This document shows, piece after piece, positions 26,430 to 34,082 of a DNA stretch of 64,000 nucleotides (position 1 is its first letter; the number at the start of each line of letters is the position of its first letter). The DNA is taken from contig JAHHHA010000026.1 in NCBI GenBank assembly GCA_019359615.1, positions 22,830 to 86,829 of the forward strand, in the 5' to 3' direction. The notes under the pieces are model-generated. The model saw nothing but the letters and a program-made list of their open reading frames with translations, searched no databases and was not told the DNA's origin. Both the position numbers and the translations under genes were made by a program. This DNA is from Cyanosarcina radialis HA8281-LM2. GTDB lineage: Bacteria > Cyanobacteriota > Cyanobacteriia > Cyanobacteriales > CCAP-1448.

Positions 26430-27584
26430 ATGGACGACAAATTAATGCTGATGATTCCCGGTCCAACACCAGTACCGGAACAGGTGTTACTAGCTTTAGC
26501 CAAACACCCCATCGGACACCGCAGCGGCGATTTCAGCAAGATTATGGCTGAGGTGACGGCCAACCTCAAGTGGCTGCACCAAACCCAGAACGACGTTCTG
26601 ATGCTGACAGTATCGGGAACTGGAGCGATGGAAGCCGGAATTATTAACTTTTTGAGTCCGGGCGATCGCATTTTAGTTGGATCTAATGGCAAATTTGGCG
26701 ATCGCTGGGCCGAAGTGGGTCAAGCTTATGGTTTAGATGTAGTCAAGATCGAAGCCGAATGGGGACACCCCCTCGATCCCGAAAAGTTCCGCGCCCAGCT
26801 TGAAGCCGATACTGGCAAACAAATTAAAGCGGTCGTCGTTACCCACAGCGAAACCTCTACTGGAGTCATCAACGATCTCGAAACTATCAATCGTCATGTT
26901 AAAGCCCACGGCGAAGCTTTAATTATTGTCGATGCCGTTACTAGTTTAGGGGCAGTCAATTTGCCGATCGATGAATGGGGTCTTGATGTTGTCGGTTCCG
27001 GTTCGCAAAAAGGCTATATGATCCCTCCAGGATTGGGCTTTGTCTCTGTCAGCGCCAAAGCTTGGGAAGCATATAAAACCGCTAAACTGCCCCGTTTTTA
27101 TCTCGATTTGGGCAAATATCGCAAAGATGCTGCCAAAAATACTACTCCTTTTACACCTCCAGTCAATTTAATCGTCGGTTTGCAAGCTGCCTTGAAGATG
27201 ATGCAAGCTGAAGGGCTAGAATCGATCTTCAAACGCCACGATCGCCTGAAGAGAGCCACTCAAGAAGCAGTTAAGGCTTTAGGGTTGCCCTTGTATGCCG
27301 CTGAAGGTGCAGGCAGTCCGGCCATTACGGCTGTCGCCCCCACGGGAGTAGACGCAGAACAAGTGCGGGCAGTGATGAAAAAGCAATTCGATATCGTCCT
27401 GGCTGGCGGTCAAGACCACCTAAAAGGGAAGATTTTCCGCATCGGTCATTTGGGGTTTGTCAGCGATCGCGATATTCTAGCTGCGATCGGCTCTCTCGAA
27501 GCTACCTTAGTCGAGTTGGGATACGAAGGCTTTACTCCTGGTGCTGGTGTAGCTGCTGCTGCTAGGGTGTTTGCTAAAGGTTAG
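26430..27584 (+). CDS. Class V aminotransferase, alanine/serine-glyoxylate type
   Basis: A 384-residue PLP enzyme of the alanine-glyoxylate / serine-glyoxylate aminotransferase family. In cyanobacteria it is likely to serve photorespiratory glyoxylate detoxification; older annotations call this family soluble hydrogenase 42-kDa subunit. Visible signatures: MIPGPTPVPEQVLLALAKHP at the start, TVSGTGAMEAGI (PLP phosphate binding), VDAVTSLGAVNLPIDEWG (Asp that contacts the PLP ring) and the Schiff-base lysine in GSGSQKGYMIPPGLGF near residue 193. C-terminal domain is complete. The segment upstream of the ATG (CAGCAAAAGAT) has no strong ribosome-binding site. Confidence 0.92.
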   Translation: MDDKLMLMIPGPTPVPEQVLLALAKHPIGHRSGDFSKIMAEVTANLKWLHQTQNDVLMLTVSGTGAMEAGIINFLSPGDRILVGSNGKFGDRWAEVGQAYGLDVVKIEAEWGHPLDPEKFRAQLEADTGKQIKAVVVTHSETSTGVINDLETINRHVKAHGEALIIVDAVTSLGAVNLPIDEWGLDVVGSGSQKGYMIPPGLGFVSVSAKAWEAYKTAKLPRFYLDLGKYRKDAAKNTTPFTPPVNLIVGLQAALKMMQAEGLESIFKRHDRLKRATQEAVKALGLPLYAAEGAGSPAITAVAPTGVDAEQVRAVMKKQFDIVLAGGQDHLKGKIFRIGHLGFVSDRDILAAIGSLEATLVELGYEGFTPGAGVAAAARVFAKG

Positions 27585-27590
27585 GAGAAA

Positions 27591-27630
27591 CCTAACCCCT
27601 CAGACCCCTTCCCTTGCAGGGAAGGGGGAG
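27591..27630. repeat. Dispersed CCCTTCCC/GGGAAGGG hairpin
   Basis: CCCCTTCCCTTGCAGGGAAGGGG lies directly downstream of the aminotransferase stop; stem CCCTTCCC/GGGAAGGG. Member of the same family as 23811 and possibly a terminator. Confidence 0.7.
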
Positions 27631-27716
27631 AAAACCCAAACGATCGGTTCCAGTTTTAAAATGAGAATCTAATGTCGTCGCAATGAGCTAGAAGCATTGA
27701 TGTCAAAGAGCTAGCT

Positions 27717-28118
27717 TCAAAGACTGTCGCGATAGTCTGAAAGCAGGGCAATGGTCTGAACCAACACCCTCCGACTCGGCTCGGAAGGGTCAGCTAGAAA
27801 GCTCAAGAATGCAAGATCTCGTTCAACTTCGATTCTAGCTCTGCGAGCCTGGCGTTCTGCCTCTTCAGTTCGCTCAGCCTCTGCTCGTGCCAAGCGGTCT
27901 GTTTCTCGATTTCGACGGTTCCACTCAACGCCGAGATTAACCACTGCCACCAAGAGGGCTGCCACGGTGAGTCGGTTGCTCCAGATGCGGGGGTGGGCGA
28001 GTTGTCCGAGGAAGATGAAGTCGGTTTCGTCATAGAACCTCAAAAAGGCGATCCCGATTACCAGTAAGGTCAGGCTAGTGCTGGGTAAGAGGGCTAGCAG
28101 ATTAATCCATCGGCTCAT
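27717..28118 (-). CDS. Hypothetical membrane protein with coiled-coil tail
   Basis: A 133-residue protein with no recognised family. It has an N-terminal hydrophobic helix (LLALLPSTSLTLLVIGIAFL, residues 6-25), a second hydrophobic stretch about 50-64 (TVAALLVAVVNLGVE), then a charged coiled-coil region (RRNRETDRLARAEAERTEEA, 67-95) and an ordered C-terminus. It is probably anchored in the membrane with the helix bundle in the cytoplasm. It stands alone, convergent with the aminotransferase gene. Confidence that it is a gene rests on coding-like composition and its two-segment architecture. Confidence 0.55.
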   Translation of the reverse strand: MSRWINLLALLPSTSLTLLVIGIAFLRFYDETDFIFLGQLAHPRIWSNRLTVAALLVAVVNLGVEWNRRNRETDRLARAEAERTEEAERQARRARIEVERDLAFLSFLADPSEPSRRVLVQTIALLSDYRDSL

Positions 28119-28152
28119 GGGGGATAATCTCGGTAGACCCCTATTTTAATTC

Positions 28153-28248
28153 ATCTTTGGGTCAGGAAAAACGACTTTACTGCGCGTGTTGTTGGGATTA
28201 TTGCCCATCCAGTCTGGGGCAATCTATTGGAACCAATTACCTATAAGT
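28153..28248 (+). pseudogene. Relic of an ABC-transporter ATPase (Walker A region)
   Basis: The plus strand encodes FGSGKTTLLRVLLGLLPIQ followed by SGAIYWNQLPI, the classic Walker A and following strand of an ABC ATPase. There is no start codon upstream and no signature motif or Walker B downstream. It lies just before the DUF1400-like gene and is a fragment of a lost transporter gene. Confidence 0.6.
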
Positions 28249-28289
28249 ATGGTCACAAGAAATACAGATGTTTTTATTTTTTTCTCTAT

Positions 28290-28817
28290 ATGCGATCGCT
28301 ATTATTATCGATACGGGGTGTTTTAGGCTTAGCCGCTGGGGCTGGAATTTGGCTGTGTGGTTCTCTAGCAGATGCTTCCGAAACAGCAATCATTAAATAC
28401 CGCTTTTTGCGAATGCCCGTATCCGTGCCAGAACTGGCTAAATTTGCTGAAACTGGGGAGGCTTCGGCATCTTTAGGAGCCTACCTCAAAATGACTCGCA
28501 AAGCCCCTGAAGAAGTTCAAAAACCTCTAACGCAAACAGTTCCAGTTAATGGAGTGCTGTTATATCGAGTGCTAAACACTCCCCTGGGGGAAATACTGCT
28601 AGATGAAATTTCTCAGGTAATTCATACCCCCGATAACTTAGCCAATCGGCAATCTTTGCGATCGGCCCTGGTAACATCGGCTCTAGGAGACAACAAGATT
28701 AACATCGTTGAAATCCTGCAAAATTATCCCACCCAAGAAGTTCATCTCGAAGGCGAACGCCTCGCCGAACTCTACGCGAAACTCAACCGCCTATCTAGAA
28801 GCATCCCTAGATTTTAG
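28290..28817 (+). CDS. Exported DUF1400-type protein
   Basis: A 175-residue protein starting at ATG 28290 (MRSLLLSIRGVLGLAAGAGI), which gives a typical signal peptide ending near SLADA. Starting at the upstream ATG 28227 would add 21 residues that read through the ABC-transporter relic, so the downstream start is preferred. The mature part resembles the DUF1400 domain found in front of cyanobacterial alpha/beta hydrolases: IIKYRFLRMPVSVPELAKFA, NTPLGEILLDEISQVI, NRQSLRSALVTSALGDNKIN and VEILQNYPTQEVHLEG. No hydrolase domain follows, so it is a stand-alone DUF1400 protein. Confidence 0.75.
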   Translation: MRSLLLSIRGVLGLAAGAGIWLCGSLADASETAIIKYRFLRMPVSVPELAKFAETGEASASLGAYLKMTRKAPEEVQKPLTQTVPVNGVLLYRVLNTPLGEILLDEISQVIHTPDNLANRQSLRSALVTSALGDNKINIVEILQNYPTQEVHLEGERLAELYAKLNRLSRSIPRF

Positions 28818-28872
28818 TTCTCTCCCTAGTCTCCATTTAGCGATTTGGCAATTGTGTATTTACAGTTGTTTT

Positions 28873-29052
28873 TCAACGGCGGGCGTATAAACCAGGGGCG
28901 TAGGCTTCAATCACTCTGCCAGTGCGAGAGCACGCAATCATTAAATAATCGCACGTCGGGCATTGCGTCCGAGTTAATTCTTGCAAATCGAGGTGGTGGC
29001 GTTCGGCTCTACTGCCGCAATTGGGACAGCAAATTCTTTGTATTCTTTGCAT
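28873..29052 (-). CDS. Small zinc-ribbon protein (too short for ORF callers)
   Basis: The minus strand has AGGAG eight bases before ATG 29052 and encodes 59 residues to TGA at 28873-28875. It contains CCPNCGSRAERHHL and TQCPTCDYLMIACSRTGRV. Two CxxC knuckles form a zinc ribbon. A nearly identical small protein is widespread in cyanobacteria, often mislabelled as PriA-related; I recall the family but not its role. It may bind nucleic acid. It is a free-standing gene with its own leader. Confidence 0.75.
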   Translation of the reverse strand: MQRIQRICCPNCGSRAERHHLDLQELTRTQCPTCDYLMIACSRTGRVIEAYAPGLYARR

Positions 29053-29402
29053 ATTTAAACTCCTAAAAATCGCTAAACAAAGTTAATTTATTGGAAACAT
29101 CAAAATGTATCTTAGATAACAAAAATTGTTAAGAAGCCTTAAGTAATTAATGTTATGTAAGTATTATGTAAGTATTTTTCCCGATTGACCACTTCCTATG
29201 GGGATCAACGATCGAGCTATAAGAATGGATATAAATGCTTATAATCCAGTCTGGATAACGATCGCAGTTAATTAGGTCGATCGAGAAACAATTATAAAAA
29301 ATTGATTAAGATTGCCAAAAATTAGGATCGCTGAAGATTTAGCAGAAATGTGCTCTGCTGGCATCGCTCCTCAGATTTAGCTTGGGAATAGAGCGCGATC
29401 GA
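29053..29402. other. A+T-rich intergenic region
   Basis: About 350 bases upstream of the small zinc-ribbon gene, with the direct repeat TTATGTAAGTATTATGTAAGTA at 29152-29173. This presumably contains the zinc-ribbon promoter. No coding signal seen on either strand. Confidence 0.5.
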
Positions 29403-30251
29403 TTATGTTTCTAAAGGGAAAAATTCTTTAGTTTTTTCAGAAAATCTCCAAGCAATCCCTTCTGGATCGCGGCTGCGAGTCCACTCAGCAAAATCTGGAT
29501 CGTCTCTGCGGCGGTAAACCGTGCTGGAAGAAACGTCAAGGCGTTTGGCTAATTGCCACTGAATCAGGCGCTTAGGAGTTGAAGGGCGATGAGATGCTTC
29601 TGAGGGCTGGCTCGACGCTAGCGGTAAAGATTCTGTCTGTGGCGGCTCGTCCCAAGGAGAAGGTTCGAGGACTTCTGGGAGCGGGCTAGAATCTTTATCG
29701 GGTTGACTTGAGATCGGGCTGGAATCTTCTGCTGATTCGGTTTCTAAGAGGGGAACAGCGCCTTGGTGCAGCCTGTTGCTTTGCAACGTATCGCTCTGTG
29801 TGGCAACATCAGGCTGTAATGCAGGTGGCTCGCTCTCATCAAAGAGACTGCCGAGAGATTGAACTGTCAGGAAGTAATAGACAGTGCCTTTATCTTCAAA
29901 CGCTTGCTTTTGAGCCGCAAATTCATTGGCTTTGCCATCGAGATACTTCTGGGCTGTTTCTCCAGAAAGATTGGCTTTCATTGCCAAGTCTAGAGAGGTT
30001 ACGGCCCCCTGGCGCTCGACGATCAGTTCGTGGAAGACGGGGTTAACGCGATCGCAAAGCTTTTCCCACTCGTAATTTTGCCAAAAACCCCAGAGGGCGA
30101 TCGATCCCACTATTGCCAGCAGCAAAGGCCAGGCGAGGAATATTAAGACAATTAAAAACGCCGTTGGCACGAGCAGAACCAAACAGCCAGCGGGGTTTTT
30201 ATCGATTGCTTTTTCTGGCATTGGCTTTTTTGCTAATTCGGTTAACGGCAA
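29403..30251 (-). CDS. Hypothetical membrane protein with C-terminal helix-turn-helix-like region
   Basis: A 282-residue protein. Residues ~20-55 contain two hydrophobic helices (GCLVLLVPTAFLIVLIFLAW, PLLLAIVGSIALWGF). A winged-helix-like segment (GAVTSLDLAMKANLSGETAQ) follows at about 82-125. A Pro/Ser/Glu-rich linker covers 140-225. The C-terminus (KRLIQWQLAKRLDVSSSTVY then RRRDDPDFAEW) looks like a MerR/Xre-type DNA-binding helix pair. No family name is recognised. A membrane anchor with a soluble nucleic-acid-binding tail is possible but unproven. The gene is alone on its strand and faces away from psbN. Confidence 0.6.
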   Translation of the reverse strand: MPLTELAKKPMPEKAIDKNPAGCLVLLVPTAFLIVLIFLAWPLLLAIVGSIALWGFWQNYEWEKLCDRVNPVFHELIVERQGAVTSLDLAMKANLSGETAQKYLDGKANEFAAQKQAFEDKGTVYYFLTVQSLGSLFDESEPPALQPDVATQSDTLQSNRLHQGAVPLLETESAEDSSPISSQPDKDSSPLPEVLEPSPWDEPPQTESLPLASSQPSEASHRPSTPKRLIQWQLAKRLDVSSSTVYRRRDDPDFAEWTRSRDPEGIAWRFSEKTKEFFPLET

Positions 30252-30354
30252 ACGATCTTAAGGTTTACCAGCAATGTAGTCAATCAATGAATATTAAGCG
30301 ACAAATTCCCGATCGGTTGCCGCATATGCGGACACGCAGGCGATGTAAAGCTTC

Positions 30355-30406
30355 TGTTGCTAGCACTTCGCCCGCGCCGCCCTCAAGCAGCAGTCTGCTA
30401 GCAACA
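30355..30406. repeat. 11-bp perfect inverted repeat
   Basis: TGTTGCTAGCA at 30355-30365 and TGCTAGCAACA at 30396-30406 are exact inverses with a 30-base loop, in the gap between the hypothetical gene and psbN. Confidence 0.55.
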
Positions 30407-30498
30407 CCTAGCGAGTAGGCGTTGTTCGCCAACTCCTTTCTGACGCTGGTGCAGCCTGTCTGTAGAAGATACTCCGAACTCCCTATCGATTTCCCGAT

Positions 30499-30630
30499 CT
30501 AATCTTCGTGTTCTTCATACGGATCTCGCAATTCTTTGGAGGGAGGGCCGAAAGCGGTATAGATCGAAAAGGCCGCGATGCCAATTACTGCCGCGCCGAG
30601 GGTCAAAATCAGAGTAGTTGCTGGTTCCAT
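30499..30630 (-). CDS. psbN: Photosystem II assembly protein PsbN
   Basis: A 43-residue protein, MEPATTLILTLGAAVIGIAA then FSIYTAFGPPSKELRDPYEE, clearly PsbN. It is a single-pass thylakoid protein required for photosystem II assembly and repair rather than a core subunit. The short length is normal; the gene is missed by length-filtered ORF calling. It is divergent from psbH with about 255 bases between, the standard cyanobacterial/plastid neighbourhood. Confidence 0.95.
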   Translation of the reverse strand: MEPATTLILTLGAAVIGIAAFSIYTAFGPPSKELRDPYEEHED

Positions 30631-30885
30631 AAGTTAACGAATTATTAATTCTGGTTTTCTTAAGGATATTACATCAAGCGATCGGGCTTGAGGGAGGAAA
30701 ACCACACCTCAATTCCACCGAATTGACATTGTTGGGGATCGGTCTATGGTACGATTATGGTCAGTAGCCGCGATCGGCACGGGTAGGGGAGTCTCAGCCC
30801 CAAAATCTCCTGGCTTGTTAGCTTCAGGAGAAAGTCAAAGATAAAAAACTCGGTTAAATTTGTTGAATCTAATTGTAGGTGACTG

Positions 30886-31089
30886 ATGGCACAGCGGACT
30901 TGGTTGGGAGATGTTCTTAAGCCCTTGAACTCTGAATATGGCAAAGTGGTTCCTGGTTGGGGAACTACTCTAGTTATGGGTTCTTTTATGGCGCTATTTT
31001 TGGTGTTTTTGCTGATTATCTTGCAAGTATACAACTCTTCGCTGTTGATCGAAGGAGTTGACGTTGATTGGACCAGCTTAGGTGGCTAA
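30886..31089 (+). CDS. psbH: Photosystem II phosphoprotein-type subunit PsbH
   Basis: A 67-residue PsbH: an N-terminal stroma-side stretch ([20 protein letters not shown]) followed by a single transmembrane helix ([20 protein letters not shown], about 29-48) and a short lumenal tail. PsbH is a photosystem II core subunit that stabilises the QB site and the CP47 interface. The preceding 255 bases, shared with psbN, should hold the light-regulated promoters. The predicted start is supported by the canonical N-terminus. Downstream is tatA after ~210 bases. Confidence 0.96.
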   Translation: MAQRTWLGDVLKPLNSEYGKVVPGWGTTLVMGSFMALFLVFLLIILQVYNSSLLIEGVDVDWTSLGG

Positions 31090-31253
31090 AGCTCGACCTG
31101 ACTTGAGAGACGGTTGAGACTTAGAGCGTCGAGATCGTCAGCTTTTCCCAAGGATATTGAGGGATGAAGCGCAATTTCGATCGCCAATGCCCCAACATAC
31201 ATCTAGCGGGCGTGCAAGTTTAGTCGAGAAGTGTCAAACTAAAATAAGGAATT

Positions 31254-31281
31254 GTAGAGACGCGAAAGCTCGCGTCTTTAC
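31254..31281. repeat. Dispersed palindrome, GTAGAGACG family, copy 4
   Basis: GTAGAGACGCGAAAG and CTCGCGTCTTTAC form a hairpin ending 20 bases upstream of the tatA start codon. Its position in the probable 5' leader could affect tatA expression. Confidence 0.8.
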
Positions 31282-31301
31282 GAGTTTGGAGGAGCATTTT
31301 T

Positions 31302-31574
31302 ATGAACTTTTTTGGCATCGGTTTGCCAGAAATGGCAGTAATTTTAGTCATTGCCCTGTTGGTCTTCGGTCCGAAAAAATTGCCAGAAATCGGTCGCAGT
31401 ATGGGGAAAGCAATTCGCGGCTTTCAGGAAGCTTCTAAAGAATTTGAGACTGAGTTTAAACGCGAAGCCGAACACCTAGAAGAAGCCATCAAAGCGCCTC
31501 GACAGATAGCAGATGCCCAAACAACAGACAATGAGGCCAAAGATCCGGCATCTAGCACTTCTCAATCGGGTTAA
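31302..31574 (+). CDS. tatA: Twin-arginine translocase subunit TatA/E
   Basis: A 90-residue Tat pore-forming component. N-terminal transmembrane helix MNFFGIGLPEMAVILVIALL with the invariant glutamate, then the FGPKKLPEIGRSMGKAIRGF hinge and amphipathic helix, and an acidic disordered tail. TatA oligomerises with TatBC to export folded proteins. The start is preceded by GGAGGAGCATTTTT, a good ribosome-binding site. The 5' leader includes a hairpin repeat. Confidence 0.94.
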   Translation: MNFFGIGLPEMAVILVIALLVFGPKKLPEIGRSMGKAIRGFQEASKEFETEFKREAEHLEEAIKAPRQIADAQTTDNEAKDPASSTSQSG

Positions 31575-31780
31575 AAATTGGATTCAAGATATTGGAGTTT
31601 TACTCGGTCTAACAATCTGAGGTCAATTCTCTGCTGTAGCTGCTACACTAGACATCTAAGGAACTCTAGATCCTAGTCGGTCAAAAAGTGGCTGAGAAAA
31701 CTCTCTCAATGCAAAAAACGTTTATTAGTCTAGAGTTAATAAAAGCTATACCGAAATAGGGGATCTAGGGGAGGTTTGGG

Positions 31781-32404
31781 ATGAGCGATCGAAATCCCTA
31801 CGAACAACTGGGAATTAAAGAAGATGCTTCTTTTGAGGAAATTCAGGAAGCGAAGGTGCGCTTGATGCAAGAGCATCGCAGCGATCGAAAGTTGCAAGAA
31901 GCAGTCGAGGCGGCTTACGATGCCATTTTGATGGATCGCCTCAGAATGCGCCAGCAAGGAAGGATTAAAGTACCCGAAGACATTCAGTTTCCCGAACGGC
32001 TATCTCAAGCACCTCCGAGTTTTCCATCCGTACCGATTAATATTTCCAATAGCTGGCTGCAACGATTGCTAGATACTCCCAGTCGCTCCGAGGTTCTGTG
32101 GACATCTGGCGTATTTGCGGCCTTGGGGGTCTTAGTCGCTTTTCCCGGCTTTCAAGCCTCAGCGCTGTCTTTAGCCATAGCTTTAGGCGTAGGTGCGACT
32201 TTATACTTCCTCATTCGGAAAGAGCGTCTATTCGGTCGTTCTTTGTTGCTGACGCTGGTAGGTTTGTTTGTAGGTATCGGTTTAGGTAGCGTCATCGGTT
32301 CTTGGCTATCTCCCTCCCTAATTGGGATCGGGATGACAGCCGACAAGCTAGCCACTTTGGTAACGTTCGTGATTTTGTGGTTAATCGCGAGCTTTTTACG
32401 ATAA
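31781..32404 (+). CDS. CPP1-like chaperone-like protein (DUF3353)
   Basis: A 207-residue protein with a J-like N-terminus (NPYEQLGIKEDASFEEIQEA, about 5-60) that lacks the HPD motif, and three or four C-terminal hydrophobic helices (VLWTSGVFAALGVLVAFPGF and following). This layout matches plastid/cyanobacterial CPP1 (chaperone-like protein of POR1), which stabilises protochlorophyllide oxidoreductase. The role in this organism is inferred by family. A strong terminator follows at 32433-32471. Confidence 0.88.
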   Translation: MSDRNPYEQLGIKEDASFEEIQEAKVRLMQEHRSDRKLQEAVEAAYDAILMDRLRMRQQGRIKVPEDIQFPERLSQAPPSFPSVPINISNSWLQRLLDTPSRSEVLWTSGVFAALGVLVAFPGFQASALSLAIALGVGATLYFLIRKERLFGRSLLLTLVGLFVGIGLGSVIGSWLSPSLIGIGMTADKLATLVTFVILWLIASFLR

Positions 32405-32432
32405 GCGATCGCCAGCCAGAAAAAATGCTAAT

Positions 32433-32471
32433 AGAGGTGTGTTTGTCTCAGTGTCAAAGGCACCTCTTTTT
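32433..32471 (+). terminator. Intrinsic terminator of the CPP1-like gene
   Basis: AGAGGTG (32433-32439) pairs with CACCTCT (32461-32467), followed by TTTT. It lies about 30 bases after the CPP1-like stop codon. Confidence 0.8.
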
Positions 32472-32919
32472 AGCCAAGCTTAGAATGTCGTTTAAAAGCT
32501 TCGATCGTATCGAATCCGGTTAAACACCCATAATAAAATTGATCGCACGGTTGGGTCATTGCGATAGCGAAACCCAACACTCGTGAGGTGTTGGGTTTCA
32601 CTCCGTTCAACCCAACCTACTGGCGTGACACAGCTAAAATGAGGCATTAGCGTAGGGTGTATTATACCAATTTTCATTATTGCTGGAGACATGACTGGGC
32701 TGGGAGACGCGATGTATCGCGTCTCTACATTAAGAATCCCTCCAGCTACTTTTGATAAATGGTATTAGACGGCGATAACTTTTGCTCTGACTTAAATTCA
32801 ACAATCCGTCGCAGGGCACCGTTTAAGCTGTGTCATGCCACTACATTAATTACGATCGATCGACCGGATTTGATATTACTCCTAGTCGTTGTCCGATCGC
32901 GATTTAGAATGCCAAGAGA
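32472..32919. other. Intergenic region with hairpin repeats
   Basis: About 450 bases before the convergent dnaJ gene. It contains the cyanobacterial repeat AACCCAACACTCGTGAGGTG with its inverse GTTGGGTTTC (32572-32602) and the palindrome GGGAGACGCGATGTATCGC then GTCTCTAC at 32702-32728 (GTAGAGACG family copy 5). No gene seen. Confidence 0.6.
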
Positions 32920-33915
32920 TTACAGAAAATCAAAGCGAGGATTGAAGCTTTGAATTTGACGCAATTTTTCGTATAGTTCTCGCTCTTGAGGAGTGGGGTT
33001 TTTGGGAACAACGATCTGAATTTCCACTAGCTGATCTCCACGTTTGCCGCTGTCGGTGGGAAACCCTTTACTAGCCAGACGCAGCCTTTGACCTGAAACT
33101 ACGCCTGCTGGAATTGTCATTTTTACTAAACCATCAAGAGTGGGTAACTCGACAACGCCTCCTAAAACTGCTTCGCTGGGCGTAACTGGTAGCTGACACA
33201 AAACATCCCATCCTTCAAGTTTAAATATGGGATGAGGGGCGACTGTAATTTTTAAATATAAGTCTCCGCCAGCAATTCCCTGTCCTCTGAGTCGCACTCT
33301 TTGACCAGAAATCATCCCTGGAGGCATATCGACTTCAAGCGATCGCCCATCTTCGAGTCGAATTCGCTCTCTTCCTCCAATGTAAGCTTTCTCTAGAGGC
33401 AAAGTTAGTTGTGCTTCCACGTTTTTGCTAGCGATCGTATGAGTGTATTTGGTGGTACCAGGGCGAAAAGGATCGTCGGCTGCGGCTACAGATCTAGCCT
33501 CTGATTGGGTTTGCGGCTCGGCAACTTTGACGGTGCGCTGACGGCCTAAAAGTCGATCGACAAAGCTTTCAAAGTCAGAAAATTGCCGGAAATAATCGTC
33601 ATCTTCTTCAGCAGCGCGATCGCTGGCAGACCGATTGCTCCAAGATTTGAAATTATAATTGCGACCGTTTTTGCCTTTAAATCCTTTTTGCTGCCAAACC
33701 CGACTGTAGCGATCGTACTGCGATCGCTTAGTAGCATCAGACAAGACTTCATAGGCTTCGCTAATATCTTTAAACTTTTCTTCTGCTACTTTATCTCCAG
33801 GATTTAAGTCAGGGTGATATTGCCTAGCGAGTCGCCGATATACCTTTTTAATTTCATCAACCGAAGCATCTGGAAGCACCCCTAACATTTGATAGTAATT
33901 GCGAAAGTTCTGCAT
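32920..33915 (-). CDS. dnaJ: DnaJ-type co-chaperone (J domain plus C-terminal domains)
   Basis: A 331-residue type II Hsp40. J domain 4-70 with the HPD motif in [16 protein letters not shown], then a Gly-poor linker, and two C-terminal substrate-binding beta domains ([60 protein letters not shown]). It lacks the zinc-finger. It stimulates the ATPase of DnaK. It lies 167 bases downstream of dnaK on the same strand, in the arrangement of cyanobacterial dnaK3-dnaJ pairs. A TTCAGAAG octad array fills part of the gap upstream of the start. Confidence 0.93.
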   Translation of the reverse strand: MQNFRNYYQMLGVLPDASVDEIKKVYRRLARQYHPDLNPGDKVAEEKFKDISEAYEVLSDATKRSQYDRYSRVWQQKGFKGKNGRNYNFKSWSNRSASDRAAEEDDDYFRQFSDFESFVDRLLGRQRTVKVAEPQTQSEARSVAAADDPFRPGTTKYTHTIASKNVEAQLTLPLEKAYIGGRERIRLEDGRSLEVDMPPGMISGQRVRLRGQGIAGGDLYLKITVAPHPIFKLEGWDVLCQLPVTPSEAVLGGVVELPTLDGLVKMTIPAGVVSGQRLRLASKGFPTDSGKRGDQLVEIQIVVPKNPTPQERELYEKLRQIQSFNPRFDFL

Positions 33916-33930
33916 AGTTATAAGAAGTTT

Positions 33931-33986
33931 AGAATATAGAAGTTCAGAAGTTCAGGAGTTCAGAAGTTCAGGAGTTCAGAATTCAA
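33931..33986. repeat. TTCAGAAG octad array between dnaK and dnaJ
   Basis: About six copies of AGTTCAGA/GGTTCAGA octads in the leader of dnaJ. Same family as 4861 and 12774. Confidence 0.9.
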
Positions 33987-34082
33987 CTTTGAACTCTTTT
34001 CTCTATCTCCTGGTTTCCTACTTTCTTCCGATCCTGAAGACTTAGAAGTAATACGTATTTTAACGATAATTAGCACTCCTAC

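Noticed and set aside
30113..30418. Plus-strand ORF over the HTH-like hypothetical gene start
   Set aside because: Overlaps coding sequence on the minus strand and is low in coding character.
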